DNA from: Chryseobacterium oryctis
Lineage (GTDB): Bacteria; Bacteroidota; Bacteroidia; Flavobacteriales; Weeksellaceae
Assembly (NCBI RefSeq): GCF_025971925.1
Contig: NZ_JAPDHV010000005.1
Coordinates: 62,001-126,000 of the forward strand
Length of the DNA: 64,000 nucleotides
Direction: 5' to 3'
Positions 35,227 to 44,144 of the stretch are shown one piece after another. The stretch's first letter is position 1, and every line of letters begins with the position of its first letter. The notes below the pieces were generated by a model, which worked only from the letters and a program-made list of their open reading frames with translations, did no database searches and was not told where the DNA came from. Made by a program: the position numbers and the translations under genes.

Positions 35227-36216
35227 TTAATTATTCGCTAACCTACTTCTAAACCCTGAATTTCCTCTATTTTCATTTCCGTGTCCGCGATTTTCCTGTC
35301 TTGGAGCAGAATTCTCATTTCTTTGTCTGAACCCACCTTCATTATTTCCTCTGAAACCCTTATTTTCGTTTCTTGTAGGCGTTTCTCTTCTCATTTCACT
35401 GTTTCCTCCTCGAAATCCCCCATTATTCCCCCTATTACCATTATTATCAGCTCTTTCATTTCGGAAACCTCCATTATTTCTTATTCCGTTGTTATCTTTT
35501 CTGAATCCTCCTGAATTATTGTTTCTGTTGTTATCGGCTTGTCCACGAAAGCCTGAATTTCCATTATTTACAGAGCCTCTAAATCCATTATTAGGTCTAT
35601 CACTTGTTCTTCTTACAATATTAAAAGTAGGATTATCCATTCTACGGAATTTTGCTCTATCAACTCTGTAAATATTAATATTTACGTTTCTATAACGAGG
35701 TATTGGTCTACAAATAGATGCATAATGAGTTCTTCTGTAGTTTTGGAAATACACTACAGGATGATATCCTCTATAATAATTGTTTTGGAAAACAACAAAA
35801 ACTCTTGGTCCTAAAATCCTTTGCAATGCATAGAATCTGTCATAATACCATCTGTCTGGATTATATCTATAGAAATTATTCCATGAAGAGAAGCTTATGT
35901 ACAGATTATTTAGTCTTAAAATTTGATTAATCTGCCAAGGAGCTAATCTGTTTTGTGTAAAAAATACATTCCAGTTTATATTTACAATACTATTTCTGTA
36001 ATCATTATAATTACTTTGATAATAATCCTGAGGATAGTAATCTTGAGGATAATTGTAGTAATAATCATCAGGGAAATAATTCTGGTCATCCTGATCAGTA
36101 TAATATCCATTATCATTCTGATAATACCCGTCATCATCCCATCCATTATTCGGATATTGCTGAGCAAACGACAAAGTCGTTAAACTCATTACAAAACCTA
36201 TCAATATTTTTTTCAT
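35227..36216 (-). CDS. Exported Tyr/Asn-rich low-complexity protein with GFR repeats
   Basis: The 329-residue protein has a signal peptide (ILIGFVMSLTTLSFAQ), a Tyr/Asp/Asn-rich stretch (residues 20-75, with DYYPQDYYQ), a folded-looking middle (78-200, INWNVFFTQNRLAPWQINQI and WYYDRFYALQRILG) and a C-terminal third with eight GFR motifs in an Asn/Gly/Arg-rich context (NGFRG, SGFRG, GGFRK and others). I recognise no family. The middle is the only part likely to have a fixed fold. The tail is positively charged and could bind polyanions or self-associate. It is monocistronic. Confidence 0.8.
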   Translation of the reverse strand: MKKILIGFVMSLTTLSFAQQYPNNGWDDDGYYQNDNGYYTDQDDQNYFPDDYYYNYPQDYYPQDYYQSNYNDYRNSIVNINWNVFFTQNRLAPWQINQILRLNNLYISFSSWNNFYRYNPDRWYYDRFYALQRILGPRVFVVFQNNYYRGYHPVVYFQNYRRTHYASICRPIPRYRNVNINIYRVDRAKFRRMDNPTFNIVRRTSDRPNNGFRGSVNNGNSGFRGQADNNRNNNSGGFRKDNNGIRNNGGFRNERADNNGNRGNNGGFRGGNSEMRRETPTRNENKGFRGNNEGGFRQRNENSAPRQENRGHGNENRGNSGFRSRLANN

Positions 36217-36279
36217 TTTCTTAGTCGTTAATTGGTTAATATATTAGTAGAATATCTCTATCCTGTCTTTTTGATATAA

Positions 36280-36317
36280 ATAAAAAAAAGAAGTTAAATC
36301 TTTCGATAAAACTTCTC
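36280..36317 (-). terminator. Terminator after malQ
   Basis: AGAAGTT and AACTTCT with an inner ATC/GAT pair enclose a GAAA loop, followed on the minus strand by eight T. Confidence 0.85.
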
Positions 36318-36356
36318 TTAATTTATATTTAAACAACTGATAATCAAATGTTAAAT

Positions 36357-39008
36357 TTACGCCCTACCGCTATCTTTAACCCAATTTGCTATTTTTTGAT
36401 TAAAGCTATTTTTATTAACTAAATCTTCAATATTCAGATGCATTCTGTATCGCCAATAATGTGGGAAAACAGCCGGATTATTAATTCTTTCGTTATCTAT
36501 TTTCGGATTTGTAAGCTCTTTATCAGTCGCTAAAAACTCCTGAAGAGGGAAAATTGCCAACATTGCATCATTGTAAAGGTGTTGTTTCATAATGATTTCA
36601 GCTAAATGAGAATCAAGTTCTTCAGGAGCTTTTCCGTATTGAATGAGTTGCTGATTAAAATATTTTTGAGTGAGAGCAGGATCTTCTTTCCACCATTGTC
36701 TCAAAGTTGAACTATCGTGAGAAGAGGCTGTTACTACATTCAGATAACCTGCGTTTCTAGGGTTGTAAAAAGGAATGTTTTCTGAAGGCATACGCTGAAC
36801 TTTCAAAGCAATAATTGCCAATTCATCCATTACAACAGGTACACAGTCTGGAACTAAGCCCAAATCTTCACCACAAATAAGCATTTTGGTAGCATTAAGA
36901 ATCATAGGAAGCTTTTCCATTGCCTTTTCGTACCAAAGTTCGTCTTGCCTTTTGAAGAAATAATCATGATACTGCTCATAAATAGCTTTTCTCTCCCAAT
37001 CCGAGAGATATTTATAAGAATCTGTATTATAAACATTAAATCTCGGATGATAAACAACTTGTCCGTTTCTTTCTTCTACCAAAAATAAAACATTAGCACA
37101 AAGAGAAATCAATTGTTCCTCAATCTGACCTCTAGGATTTTCTTTGAAAAAATCAGACAATTTTCTCTGCGTATCAAATTCTGGCTTGAAAGAATAGGTT
37201 CCATCATGATTATTACTGATAAACTCAAGTGCTTTTCCGCTATTTTCTCCAAAATAATTCCAAATAATTTGGTCATTAATAAAAGGTTTGCAATATCTGT
37301 CAAAATTAAACGGGATATGTCTTGCATTAAATTCTTCAAGAGTAATTGGAACGGCAGGATAAAAATATCCCAAAATTCCCTGAGTGGCAGAAATAGGCAT
37401 TCTCCAGATTCTGAAAAATCCCAAAATATGGTCAATTCTCATCGCATCAAAATATTGCTCCAATGCTTTGAATCTGTTTTTCCACCATTTATAATTATCC
37501 GCTTTCATAGCTTCCCAATTATAGGTAGGAAACTCCCAATTTTGCCCTAGTTCTGTAAACTGATCAGGTGGTGCTCCTGCTTGAAAATCCATACCGAAAA
37601 GCTCCGGTTCTGCCCATGCTTCCACAGAATATCTATAAATACCAATCGGTAAATCGCCTTTCACAGAAACACCTAAACTATGAGTATAATCAATGGCATC
37701 TTTTAATTGCTTATGAAGTTGATACTGAACCCAGGCATGAAGCATTGAAGCATCATAATCTTTACTTTTTGCACTGAAAAAGGGTGCAATTTTTCCTGCG
37801 ATATATTTTTTATGAGTTTTCCAATCGTTAAAATTAGGAGTTTTGTATTTATCTCTCAAAACACAAAAAGCAGAATAAGGGAGTAGCCAACTTTCATTGT
37901 CTTTAATGAATTTTTTAAAGTTTCTATCCTTATAAATCGTTTCCTTTTTATCATTAAAAACAGCTTTCAGATATTTCCATTTTCCGGAAATCATCTTTTC
38001 GTAATCAATAAGCTCCAAAGAATTTAATTCATCTTTTTCTTTCTTATAATCATCAACTAAATCTTTAGGTATATTAAAATCAAGATTTTCTAAAGAAATA
38101 TATTGTGGATGCAAAGCATAGACAGAAACAGCTGCATAAGGATAAGAATCTGTCCAGGAATAATTTGCGGTAGTATCATTAATCGGTAAAATCTGAATAA
38201 TCCCAAGCCCTGTTTCTTTATTCCAGTCTGCTAATTTTTTTAAATCTGAAAATTCTCCGACACCAAATCCGTTTTCGCTTCTTAAAGAGAAAACCGGTAC
38301 AGCAACACCTGCTGCATGATACATTTGATATAGTTTGAATTTGAAATAATGATTAGATACAATCTGCAAAACATCTTTAGCGTGATTCGGTATCGTAAAT
38401 CTGTTTTCACCTGTTTCTACATCAATCACCTTTCCTGCTGCTGTATCATAAATACAATATTTATATTGGATAAATTCGTTTTCAGGAATTTCTACAGAAG
38501 TTTCCCAAACGCCAAAATCGGTTTGAGACAAATGAATCACCTTCTCATAATCCCAGTTTCCTAAAGAAGTTGTACTCCCAAACAATACAATTTTCCAATT
38601 TGGATTATAAATTGGAGCTTCAATTCTGAATAAATGAGTATGTTTTTTTAAAACGGTAACCTTTTCAGGCTTAAATTGATTTAGTTTATTATAGAGAATT
38701 TTATTATTCAAATAATTCTCCGGGAAATTTTTATTATTCCATTCGTCAAAAATGACAAACTCTTTATAATTGTGGGGGAAATTAAGGTGATGCTGAACAA
38801 ATTCTTCTCTCAAAATATTCCCCTTTTCATCAACCAACTGATAATTGTATGAAATGGATTTTGAAAAAAAATCAACTTCACATTTCCATAAACCATTTTC
38901 AGCATAAAGCATCACATGAGTTTGCGGAACAGCTCCTTCTTCATTGATTACCAACAGCAAAGTCTCTCCAACTTTTACGTTGTATCCTACATTAAAGTAT
39001 AGCTTCAT
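36357..39008 (-). CDS. malQ: 4-alpha-glucanotransferase with N-terminal CBM20 modules
   Basis: MalQ moves alpha-1,4-glucan segments between maltodextrins. The 883-residue protein is longer than E. coli MalQ (about 690) because residues 1-220 form two starch-binding CBM20-like domains (the second with WKIVLFGSTTSLGNWDYEKV). The GH77 domain follows, with VPVFSLRSENGFGVGEF, the nucleophile Asp in MRIDHILGFFRIW, the acid/base Glu in ICGEDLG, and TASSHDSSTLRQWW. It is predicted to be cytosolic, as no signal peptide is present. It is monocistronic in this window. Confidence 0.95.
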   Translation of the reverse strand: MKLYFNVGYNVKVGETLLLVINEEGAVPQTHVMLYAENGLWKCEVDFFSKSISYNYQLVDEKGNILREEFVQHHLNFPHNYKEFVIFDEWNNKNFPENYLNNKILYNKLNQFKPEKVTVLKKHTHLFRIEAPIYNPNWKIVLFGSTTSLGNWDYEKVIHLSQTDFGVWETSVEIPENEFIQYKYCIYDTAAGKVIDVETGENRFTIPNHAKDVLQIVSNHYFKFKLYQMYHAAGVAVPVFSLRSENGFGVGEFSDLKKLADWNKETGLGIIQILPINDTTANYSWTDSYPYAAVSVYALHPQYISLENLDFNIPKDLVDDYKKEKDELNSLELIDYEKMISGKWKYLKAVFNDKKETIYKDRNFKKFIKDNESWLLPYSAFCVLRDKYKTPNFNDWKTHKKYIAGKIAPFFSAKSKDYDASMLHAWVQYQLHKQLKDAIDYTHSLGVSVKGDLPIGIYRYSVEAWAEPELFGMDFQAGAPPDQFTELGQNWEFPTYNWEAMKADNYKWWKNRFKALEQYFDAMRIDHILGFFRIWRMPISATQGILGYFYPAVPITLEEFNARHIPFNFDRYCKPFINDQIIWNYFGENSGKALEFISNNHDGTYSFKPEFDTQRKLSDFFKENPRGQIEEQLISLCANVLFLVEERNGQVVYHPRFNVYNTDSYKYLSDWERKAIYEQYHDYFFKRQDELWYEKAMEKLPMILNATKMLICGEDLGLVPDCVPVVMDELAIIALKVQRMPSENIPFYNPRNAGYLNVVTASSHDSSTLRQWWKEDPALTQKYFNQQLIQYGKAPEELDSHLAEIIMKQHLYNDAMLAIFPLQEFLATDKELTNPKIDNERINNPAVFPHYWRYRMHLNIEDLVNKNSFNQKIANWVKDSGRA

Positions 39009-39075
39009 TTATATTTTTTTATAAAAGTACATTATAATCTCGAAAAACAAAACTTATTGAATATCAAATATTCAT

Positions 39076-39111
39076 TAAAAAAACCTTTTCAAAAAGCATG
39101 AAAAGGTTTTA
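39076..39111 (-). terminator. Terminator after the T9SS cargo gene
   Basis: AAAACCTTTTC and GAAAAGGTTTT form an 11-bp stem (39080-39090 with 39100-39110), followed on the minus strand by a T run. Confidence 0.88.
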
Positions 39112-39131
39112 AGTTTAAGCAAAGTTAAAGA

Positions 39132-40298
39132 TTATTCTACAACTAAAATTTTCTTATTTAATAATATTTTCCCAGATTCATCAGTAATATTAACCAGATA
39201 TGCTCCATTAACTAGATTTTTCAAATAAACCTGCTGATGCAAAGAACCGTCTTTTACAGAAAAATCCTGATTCATTACATTTTTGCCTGATAAATCAAAA
39301 ACATTCATTTTAATTTTACCTTTTATCGACTTATCATTCAGATTGATATTGATAAATTTTTCATCTACTCTTGTAGGGTAAATATCCAGATTCGCAAAAA
39401 CAGAACCTGAAGTAGCTCTATTATTTACAAAATATTTACTCGCCAAATCATAAATATGTAAATTCTGCTCACCTTCAATTTGTTTTGCCTGTAATGTATT
39501 CAAATCTACCTCATATAAAGAAGCTCCTTTTGCACTTGCAATCACAACTTTTCCATTTGCATTTACCGCAGAACCATTTACAGAGTAATTTTCAGGAATT
39601 CCCGAAATTTTTCCGACAAATTTTGCTTTTAATTCTTTAGTTGATATTTTAAAAACATTTCCAGATGTTGCAAAAACATAAAAGTTATTTTCTGCATCAG
39701 CAATCATATCTCCACCAAAACCTGTTTCAATGGCAGTAAATGAATTCTTCCCGTTGGAAGCATCATCTTTAATTATTCCTAAATCATTAACAACATATTG
39801 ACTTCCTTTTTTACTAATCTGTAAAAACTGCGTTCCTGCGTTATTGATCGCATAAATATTACCGTCATATCCTGTTGTCATTCTTGTCATGTGAGAATTA
39901 ATATCACACGATGTTACTCTGGCAACATTATTTTCCACCAAAGTAATTTCTTTTGTTTTTTGATTTAAAACATAAATATTGGAAGAAAACATCGGCATAT
40001 ACACCAAATTGTTATTAGAAGAATCATACGCTAAAGTAGCCATTGTGATTGCCTGAGAATTGTTATAATTATTCTTATCCTCAGTTACAGATGCGTTTCT
40101 TGCTTGTGAGAAAATTTTTACAGGAGAATCTGCCGTGAAAATTTTTTCTCCGGAAGTTCCGTTTGTTGCATCAATGGCACGGAAATCACTAAAGACAATA
40201 CTAGAGGTGTCTTTTCCTACCAAAGCAAAAAAATCTTGCTGTGCATGAGCATTTGCACCTAGCAACAGCAAGAATAGAGGGAATAAATGTTTTTTCAT
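39132..40298 (-). CDS. Secreted protein with type IX sorting (type A) C-terminal domain
   Basis: The 388-residue protein has a signal peptide (HLFPLFLLLLGANAHAQ), a beta-propeller-like body with repeated strand blocks (NNLVYMPMFSSNIYVLN, GYDGNIYAINNAGTQF, DAENNFYVFATSGNVF, NANGKVVIASAKGASLYEVD) and a C-terminal type IX sorting domain of about 80 residues (LDIYPTRVDEKF, MNVFDLSGKNV, LVNGAYLVNI). It is therefore expected on the cell surface or outside the cell. I start at the ATG at 40298; the longer start at 40325 puts nine residues before the signal peptide. Its ligand or role is unknown. Confidence 0.88.
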   Translation of the reverse strand: MKKHLFPLFLLLLGANAHAQQDFFALVGKDTSSIVFSDFRAIDATNGTSGEKIFTADSPVKIFSQARNASVTEDKNNYNNSQAITMATLAYDSSNNNLVYMPMFSSNIYVLNQKTKEITLVENNVARVTSCDINSHMTRMTTGYDGNIYAINNAGTQFLQISKKGSQYVVNDLGIIKDDASNGKNSFTAIETGFGGDMIADAENNFYVFATSGNVFKISTKELKAKFVGKISGIPENYSVNGSAVNANGKVVIASAKGASLYEVDLNTLQAKQIEGEQNLHIYDLASKYFVNNRATSGSVFANLDIYPTRVDEKFININLNDKSIKGKIKMNVFDLSGKNVMNQDFSVKDGSLHQQVYLKNLVNGAYLVNITDESGKILLNKKILVVE

Positions 40299-40428
40299 AC
40301 ATGTAGAATTTAGATTCGTAATCATTTTATTATTACTAATTTACATAATTTTTAAATTGAATTATAATTTTTTTTGATTAAGATTAAAACAAAGATTTCT
40401 ACTTTATCAAAATGATAAAATATGGACA

Positions 40429-40458
40429 TAAAAAAACTCCCACAAAATGTGAGAGTTT
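40429..40458 (-). terminator. Terminator after cysS
   Basis: On the minus strand AAACTCTCAC pairs with GTGGGAGTTT (one U-G pair) across a 5-base loop, followed by TTTT. Confidence 0.85.
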
Positions 40459-40479
40459 ATCATAATTATTTCTAAAATT

Positions 40480-41946
40480 CTAATTCAAAACATAGGTTGT
40501 GCCATCCCTTCCGTCTTTCAGCTCAATGCCTTCAGCAAGAAGTTTGTCCCGAATCTGGTCTGAAAGCTCAAAGTTTTTAGATTTTCTTGCCTGATTTCTT
40601 AGTTCAATTAAAACCTGCAATGTTTGATCTAGCTTCTCATTATTATTTTCCTCAATAGTCTGCAAACCTAAAACCTCAAAAACGAATGCATTCAAAGTAG
40701 ATTTTAAATCCTCTAAATCTTTAGTTGAAATAGTTTCCTTATTATCATTTAAGGCAAAAATAAATTTAACAACCTCAAATAAATGTGCAATTAAAATAGG
40801 TGAATTAAAATCATCCGTTAAAGCATCATAGCATTTATTTTTCCATTCTTCCAGGTTGAAGCCAGATTGTTTTTCATCGTTTGGAGTGATTGAATTTAAT
40901 ACTTTTACAGCTTCCATTAATCTAATGAATCCTTTTTCACTCGCTAACATCGCATCATTAGAAATATCTAAAACGCTTCTGTAATGAGCCTGTAAAAAGC
41001 AAAAACGTACAATTGACGGATGGAAAGGCTTTTCAAAGAAATCATTTTCACCAGTTACCAATTGCATTGGCAAAATATAATTTCCGGTTGACTTACTCAT
41101 ACGTTGAGAATTCATTGTCAACATATTAGCATGCATCCAATAATTTACAGGAGCAGCATCATTACAAGCCTTACCTTGTGCTATTTCACATTCGTGGTGA
41201 GGAAATTTCAAGTCCATTCCGCCTCCGTGAATGTCGAAAGTTTCACCCAAATATTTTGTACTCATTGCTGTACATTCAAGATGCCATCCCGGAAAACCTT
41301 CTCCCCAAGGCGAATTCCACCTCATAATATGTGCTGGAGATGCTTTTTTCCACAATGCAAAATCTTGTGGGTTTTTCTTTTCTCCCTGCCCGTCCAAATC
41401 ACGTGTATTAGCAAAAAGTTCTTCTATATTTCTTTTTGACAGTTCACCATAATTCAAGCCTCTTTTGTTGTATTCTAGTACATCAAAATACACAGAACCA
41501 TTGCTTTCATAAGCAAAACCTCTTTCAATCAATTTTTGGGTAAGTTCAATCTGCTCAACAATGTGACCTGTGGCTGTAGGTTCGATATTCGGAGGTAATA
41601 AATTGAACATATCCAGAACTTTATGAAAATCTACTGTATATTTTTGCACGATTTCCATTGGTTCTAATTTTTCAAGACGGGTTTGTTTTACGAATCTATC
41701 ATTATTTACATCTCCGTCATCGGTAAGGTGACCTGCATCGGTGATATTTCTTACATACCTTACTTTATATCCCAAATGCATCAAACTCCTGTAGATAAAA
41801 TCGAAAGAAAGGAAAGTTCTCACATTTCCTAAATGTACATTACTGTAAACTGTAGGTCCACAAACGTACATCCCAACATTCCCTTCTAAAATTGGCTTAA
41901 ATATTTCTTTTTCTCCCGCAAGCGAGTTGTATATCTTTAATTGCAT
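40480..41946 (-). CDS. cysS: Cysteine--tRNA ligase
   Basis: The enzyme charges tRNA-Cys with cysteine. The 488-residue protein has the class I signatures: HLGN in [17 protein letters not shown] and KMSKS-type QRMSKSTGN. The zinc-binding elements CGPTVY (first Cys), WHLECTAMS and HHECEIAQ are present, as is [12 protein letters not shown]. The length is normal and the C-terminal DALR-type helical domain is complete. It is followed by its own terminator and separated from folE by 170 bases that hold no recognisable gene. Confidence 0.97.
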   Translation of the reverse strand: MQLKIYNSLAGEKEIFKPILEGNVGMYVCGPTVYSNVHLGNVRTFLSFDFIYRSLMHLGYKVRYVRNITDAGHLTDDGDVNNDRFVKQTRLEKLEPMEIVQKYTVDFHKVLDMFNLLPPNIEPTATGHIVEQIELTQKLIERGFAYESNGSVYFDVLEYNKRGLNYGELSKRNIEELFANTRDLDGQGEKKNPQDFALWKKASPAHIMRWNSPWGEGFPGWHLECTAMSTKYLGETFDIHGGGMDLKFPHHECEIAQGKACNDAAPVNYWMHANMLTMNSQRMSKSTGNYILPMQLVTGENDFFEKPFHPSIVRFCFLQAHYRSVLDISNDAMLASEKGFIRLMEAVKVLNSITPNDEKQSGFNLEEWKNKCYDALTDDFNSPILIAHLFEVVKFIFALNDNKETISTKDLEDLKSTLNAFVFEVLGLQTIEENNNEKLDQTLQVLIELRNQARKSKNFELSDQIRDKLLAEGIELKDGRDGTTYVLN

Positions 41947-42116
41947 TTTTTATTCTTGATTTAATGATTTTTTTAAGTTTAATTTCAAAATTTTATAGTT
42001 AAAAATTCGAGGTCTTTTAACAACATCCTTTGCAACAACAAATAATCGTTGTCACAAAAATTTTATCTGAAACTTTTTTAAATTTAATCATTATTTATAT
42101 TTCATTAAGCATTGAC

Positions 42117-42785
42117 TTAATAATCTAATTTCGCATGGCTTCCTACATAATGCAGGAACTCTTGTCTTGTAATAGGGTTGGTTCTGAAAATACCACTTAA
42201 TTCTGCTGTGATGGTAGAACTTGCCGTGTCTTTTATTCCTCTACAATTTACACAAAGATGTTTTGCATCAATGATACAAGCCACATCTTTTGTTCCTAAT
42301 GCTTCCTTTAAAGCATCTACAATCTGCATGGTCAATCTTTCCTGAACCTGAGGTCTTTTCGCATAATAATCAACAATTCTGTTAATTTTTGAAAGACCAA
42401 TCACTTCGCCATTTGAAATGTAAGCAACATGCGCTCTTCCTATAATCGGTAAAAAATGATGTTCGCAGAACGAATATACAGTAATATCTTTTTCCACCAA
42501 CATTTGGCGGTATTTATATTTATTCGAAAAAGTAGAAATTCCCGGTTTGTTCTCAGGAAGAAGGCCTCCGAAAATTTCATTTACGTACATTTTAGCAACA
42601 CGTTTCGGAGAATCTTTCAAGGAGTCATCAGTCATATCCAAACCTAACGTTTCCATGATTTCTCCAAAAAGCTCAGTGATTTTTTCTATTTTTTCCTGTG
42701 GCGATTTATCAAAAGCATCTTTCCTTATAGGCGTGTGTTCTTTTCCCGTGAAAACATCATCGTCGTTATCAGTAAAATCAACCAT
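42117..42785 (-). CDS. folE: GTP cyclohydrolase I
   Basis: FolE converts GTP to dihydroneopterin triphosphate, the first step to folate (and here supplying the folate used by the methionine genes further on). The 222-residue protein has the active-site segment SFCEHHFLPIIGRAHVAYI and the second zinc ligand HLCVNCRG, plus SKINRIVDYYAKRPQVQERL. The N-terminal 25 residues are acidic and variable. A TATTTTTG -7 box stands 20 bases before the ATG, with a perfect palindrome directly upstream of it, suggesting a repressor site. Confidence 0.96.
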   Translation of the reverse strand: MVDFTDNDDDVFTGKEHTPIRKDAFDKSPQEKIEKITELFGEIMETLGLDMTDDSLKDSPKRVAKMYVNEIFGGLLPENKPGISTFSNKYKYRQMLVEKDITVYSFCEHHFLPIIGRAHVAYISNGEVIGLSKINRIVDYYAKRPQVQERLTMQIVDALKEALGTKDVACIIDAKHLCVNCRGIKDTASSTITAELSGIFRTNPITRQEFLHYVGSHAKLDY

Positions 42786-42805
42786 TTTTTTTATTTAATT
42801 TGCAA

Positions 42806-42813
42806 CAAAAATA
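42806..42813 (-). promoter_or_regulatory. -7 promoter element of folE
   Basis: The minus strand reads TATTTTTG, an exact TAnnTTTG match, 20 bases upstream of the folE ATG. Confidence 0.6.
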
Positions 42814-42827
42814 CGGATAATATCCGT
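42813..42827. promoter_or_regulatory. 15-base palindrome, candidate operator in the folE promoter
   Basis: ACGGATA-A-TATCCGT is a perfect inverted repeat with a one-base centre. It sits between the expected -33 and -7 elements of folE and about 60 bases upstream of the divergent gene, a typical place for a repressor to bind. Confidence 0.45.
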
Positions 42828-42835
42828 TTCATTTA

Positions 42836-42865
42836 TTTGAATTTAATCGAAAAATATTATCTTTC
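42836..42865 (+). promoter_or_regulatory. Possible promoter of the divergent GNAT-like gene
   Basis: TTTG (42836-42839), an 18-base gap and TATCTTTC (42858-42865, seven of eight consensus bases) precede the ATG at 42888. Confidence 0.4.
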
Positions 42866-42887
42866 ACCTCTATTCTCATTTTACACT

Positions 42888-44045
42888 ATGATTATTGCTG
42901 AAGAAGTACAGAACGAAAACCAGAAGAAGGAATTTTTAGAATTTCCAGCAAAACTTTATCAACACGACAAAAATTATATAAGACCTTTAAATAATGATAT
43001 TGAAGAGGTTTTTAGCCCTAAAAAAAATAAATTCTTTAAAAACGGAGAATGCAAAAGGTTTTTATTTAAAAATAAGCAAAACCAAACCGTAGGAAAAGTA
43101 GCTGTTTTTATCAATAAGCTTTATAAACAAAAGCAACCTACAGGTGGAATTGGTTTTTTTGATTGTATCAACGACCAGGAAACTGCCAATTTTATTTTTG
43201 ATTATTGTAAAAACTGGCTTCAGCAAAGAGGGATGGAAGCTATGGACGGACCAATAAACTTCGGAGAGAGGGATAAATTTTGGGGACTTTTAACAGACGG
43301 ATTTATTGAGCCTTTATACGGAATGAACTACAATTTTCCTTATTACAAAGAACTTTTTGAAAACTATGGTTTTAAAGTTTATTTTGAACAACTCTGCTTT
43401 TCAAGACCTGTATTTGCAGAAGTTTCAAGGGTTTTCACTGTAATGCATAATAAGTACAAAAACAATCCTGCCATTTCTGCAAAACCAATGAAAAAAAATA
43501 ATCTGGAAAAATTTGCTAAAGATTTCACAGAAATTTACAATAAAGCATGGGCTTCACATGGAGAAGGAAAGCAGATGGAAGAAGCTAAAGCATTAAAGAT
43601 GTTCAAAATAATGAAGCCTGTTATTAATGAGCATATTTCTTGGTTTGTGTACGAAAACGATAAGCCGATTGCAATGTGGATTAATATTCCCGATTTGAAC
43701 CAATGGTTTAAATATCTGAAAGGAAAATTCGGATTAATAGAAAAGCTCAAATTTTTATGGATTAAAAAATTCAAAAAAAATGAAAAAATGGTAGGTCTGG
43801 TTTTCGGAGTTGTTCCCGAATGGCAAAAAAAAGGAATTGATGGCTACATGATTTGGGAAGGAACTCAACATTTAAGAAAGCATACCGATTTCAAGGTCAC
43901 CGAACTTCAATGGATTGGCGATTTCAACCCTAAAATGATAAAAATTGCCGAAAACCTTGATACCACGGTAACCAGAAAACTAGCAACTTACCGATATCTT
44001 TTTGACAGAACAAAAGAATTTGAGAGACATCCTATGCTGGGATAA
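42888..44045 (+). CDS. GNAT-like acyltransferase family protein (YghO-like)
   Basis: The 385-residue protein has an N-terminal part (FLEFPAKLYQHDKNYIRPLN, then KNKFFKNGECKRFLFK) and a C-terminal GNAT-like part (MVGLVFGVVPEWQKKGIDGYMIWEG, with the acyl-CoA loop PEWQKKGID). I recall such proteins as uncharacterised N-acetyltransferases. The open frame reaches back to 42735, but that would run across the folE promoter, so I start at the ATG at 42888 (MIIAEEVQ). It is transcribed alone and divergently from folE. The substrate is unknown. Confidence 0.85.
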   Translation: MIIAEEVQNENQKKEFLEFPAKLYQHDKNYIRPLNNDIEEVFSPKKNKFFKNGECKRFLFKNKQNQTVGKVAVFINKLYKQKQPTGGIGFFDCINDQETANFIFDYCKNWLQQRGMEAMDGPINFGERDKFWGLLTDGFIEPLYGMNYNFPYYKELFENYGFKVYFEQLCFSRPVFAEVSRVFTVMHNKYKNNPAISAKPMKKNNLEKFAKDFTEIYNKAWASHGEGKQMEEAKALKMFKIMKPVINEHISWFVYENDKPIAMWINIPDLNQWFKYLKGKFGLIEKLKFLWIKKFKKNEKMVGLVFGVVPEWQKKGIDGYMIWEGTQHLRKHTDFKVTELQWIGDFNPKMIKIAENLDTTVTRKLATYRYLFDRTKEFERHPMLG

Positions 44046-44078
44046 GAATTCGGAGGCACCAAAGGTGCCTCCGAATTC
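44046..44078. terminator. GC-rich hairpin next to the stop codon, between convergent genes
   Basis: A perfect 15-bp stem (44046-44060 with 44064-44078, loop AAA) begins at the base after the stop codon. Its core GGCACC-AAA-GGTGCC matches the hairpin at 33897-33935. Confidence 0.8.
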
Positions 44079-44092
44079 TTTCTAACATTCCT

Positions 44093-44120
44093 AAAAAAAG
44101 TCTTGCTTTTGGCAAGACTT
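44093..44120 (-). terminator. Terminator of the methionine operon
   Basis: AAGTCTTGC (44098-44106) and GCAAGACTT (44112-44120) form a 9-bp stem, followed on the minus strand by seven T. It lies just after metF. Confidence 0.92.
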
Positions 44121-44144
44121 AAAATCAAAAATCATTTTACTTTA

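Noticed and set aside
35489..36183. Several open frames opposite and within the Tyr/Asn-rich gene
   Set aside because: They are low-complexity shadows caused by the repetitive codons of the real gene.
42735..42887. N-terminal extension of the GNAT-like protein into folE
   Set aside because: It would cross the divergent promoter region and the first codons of folE; the extension looks unlike a protein domain.
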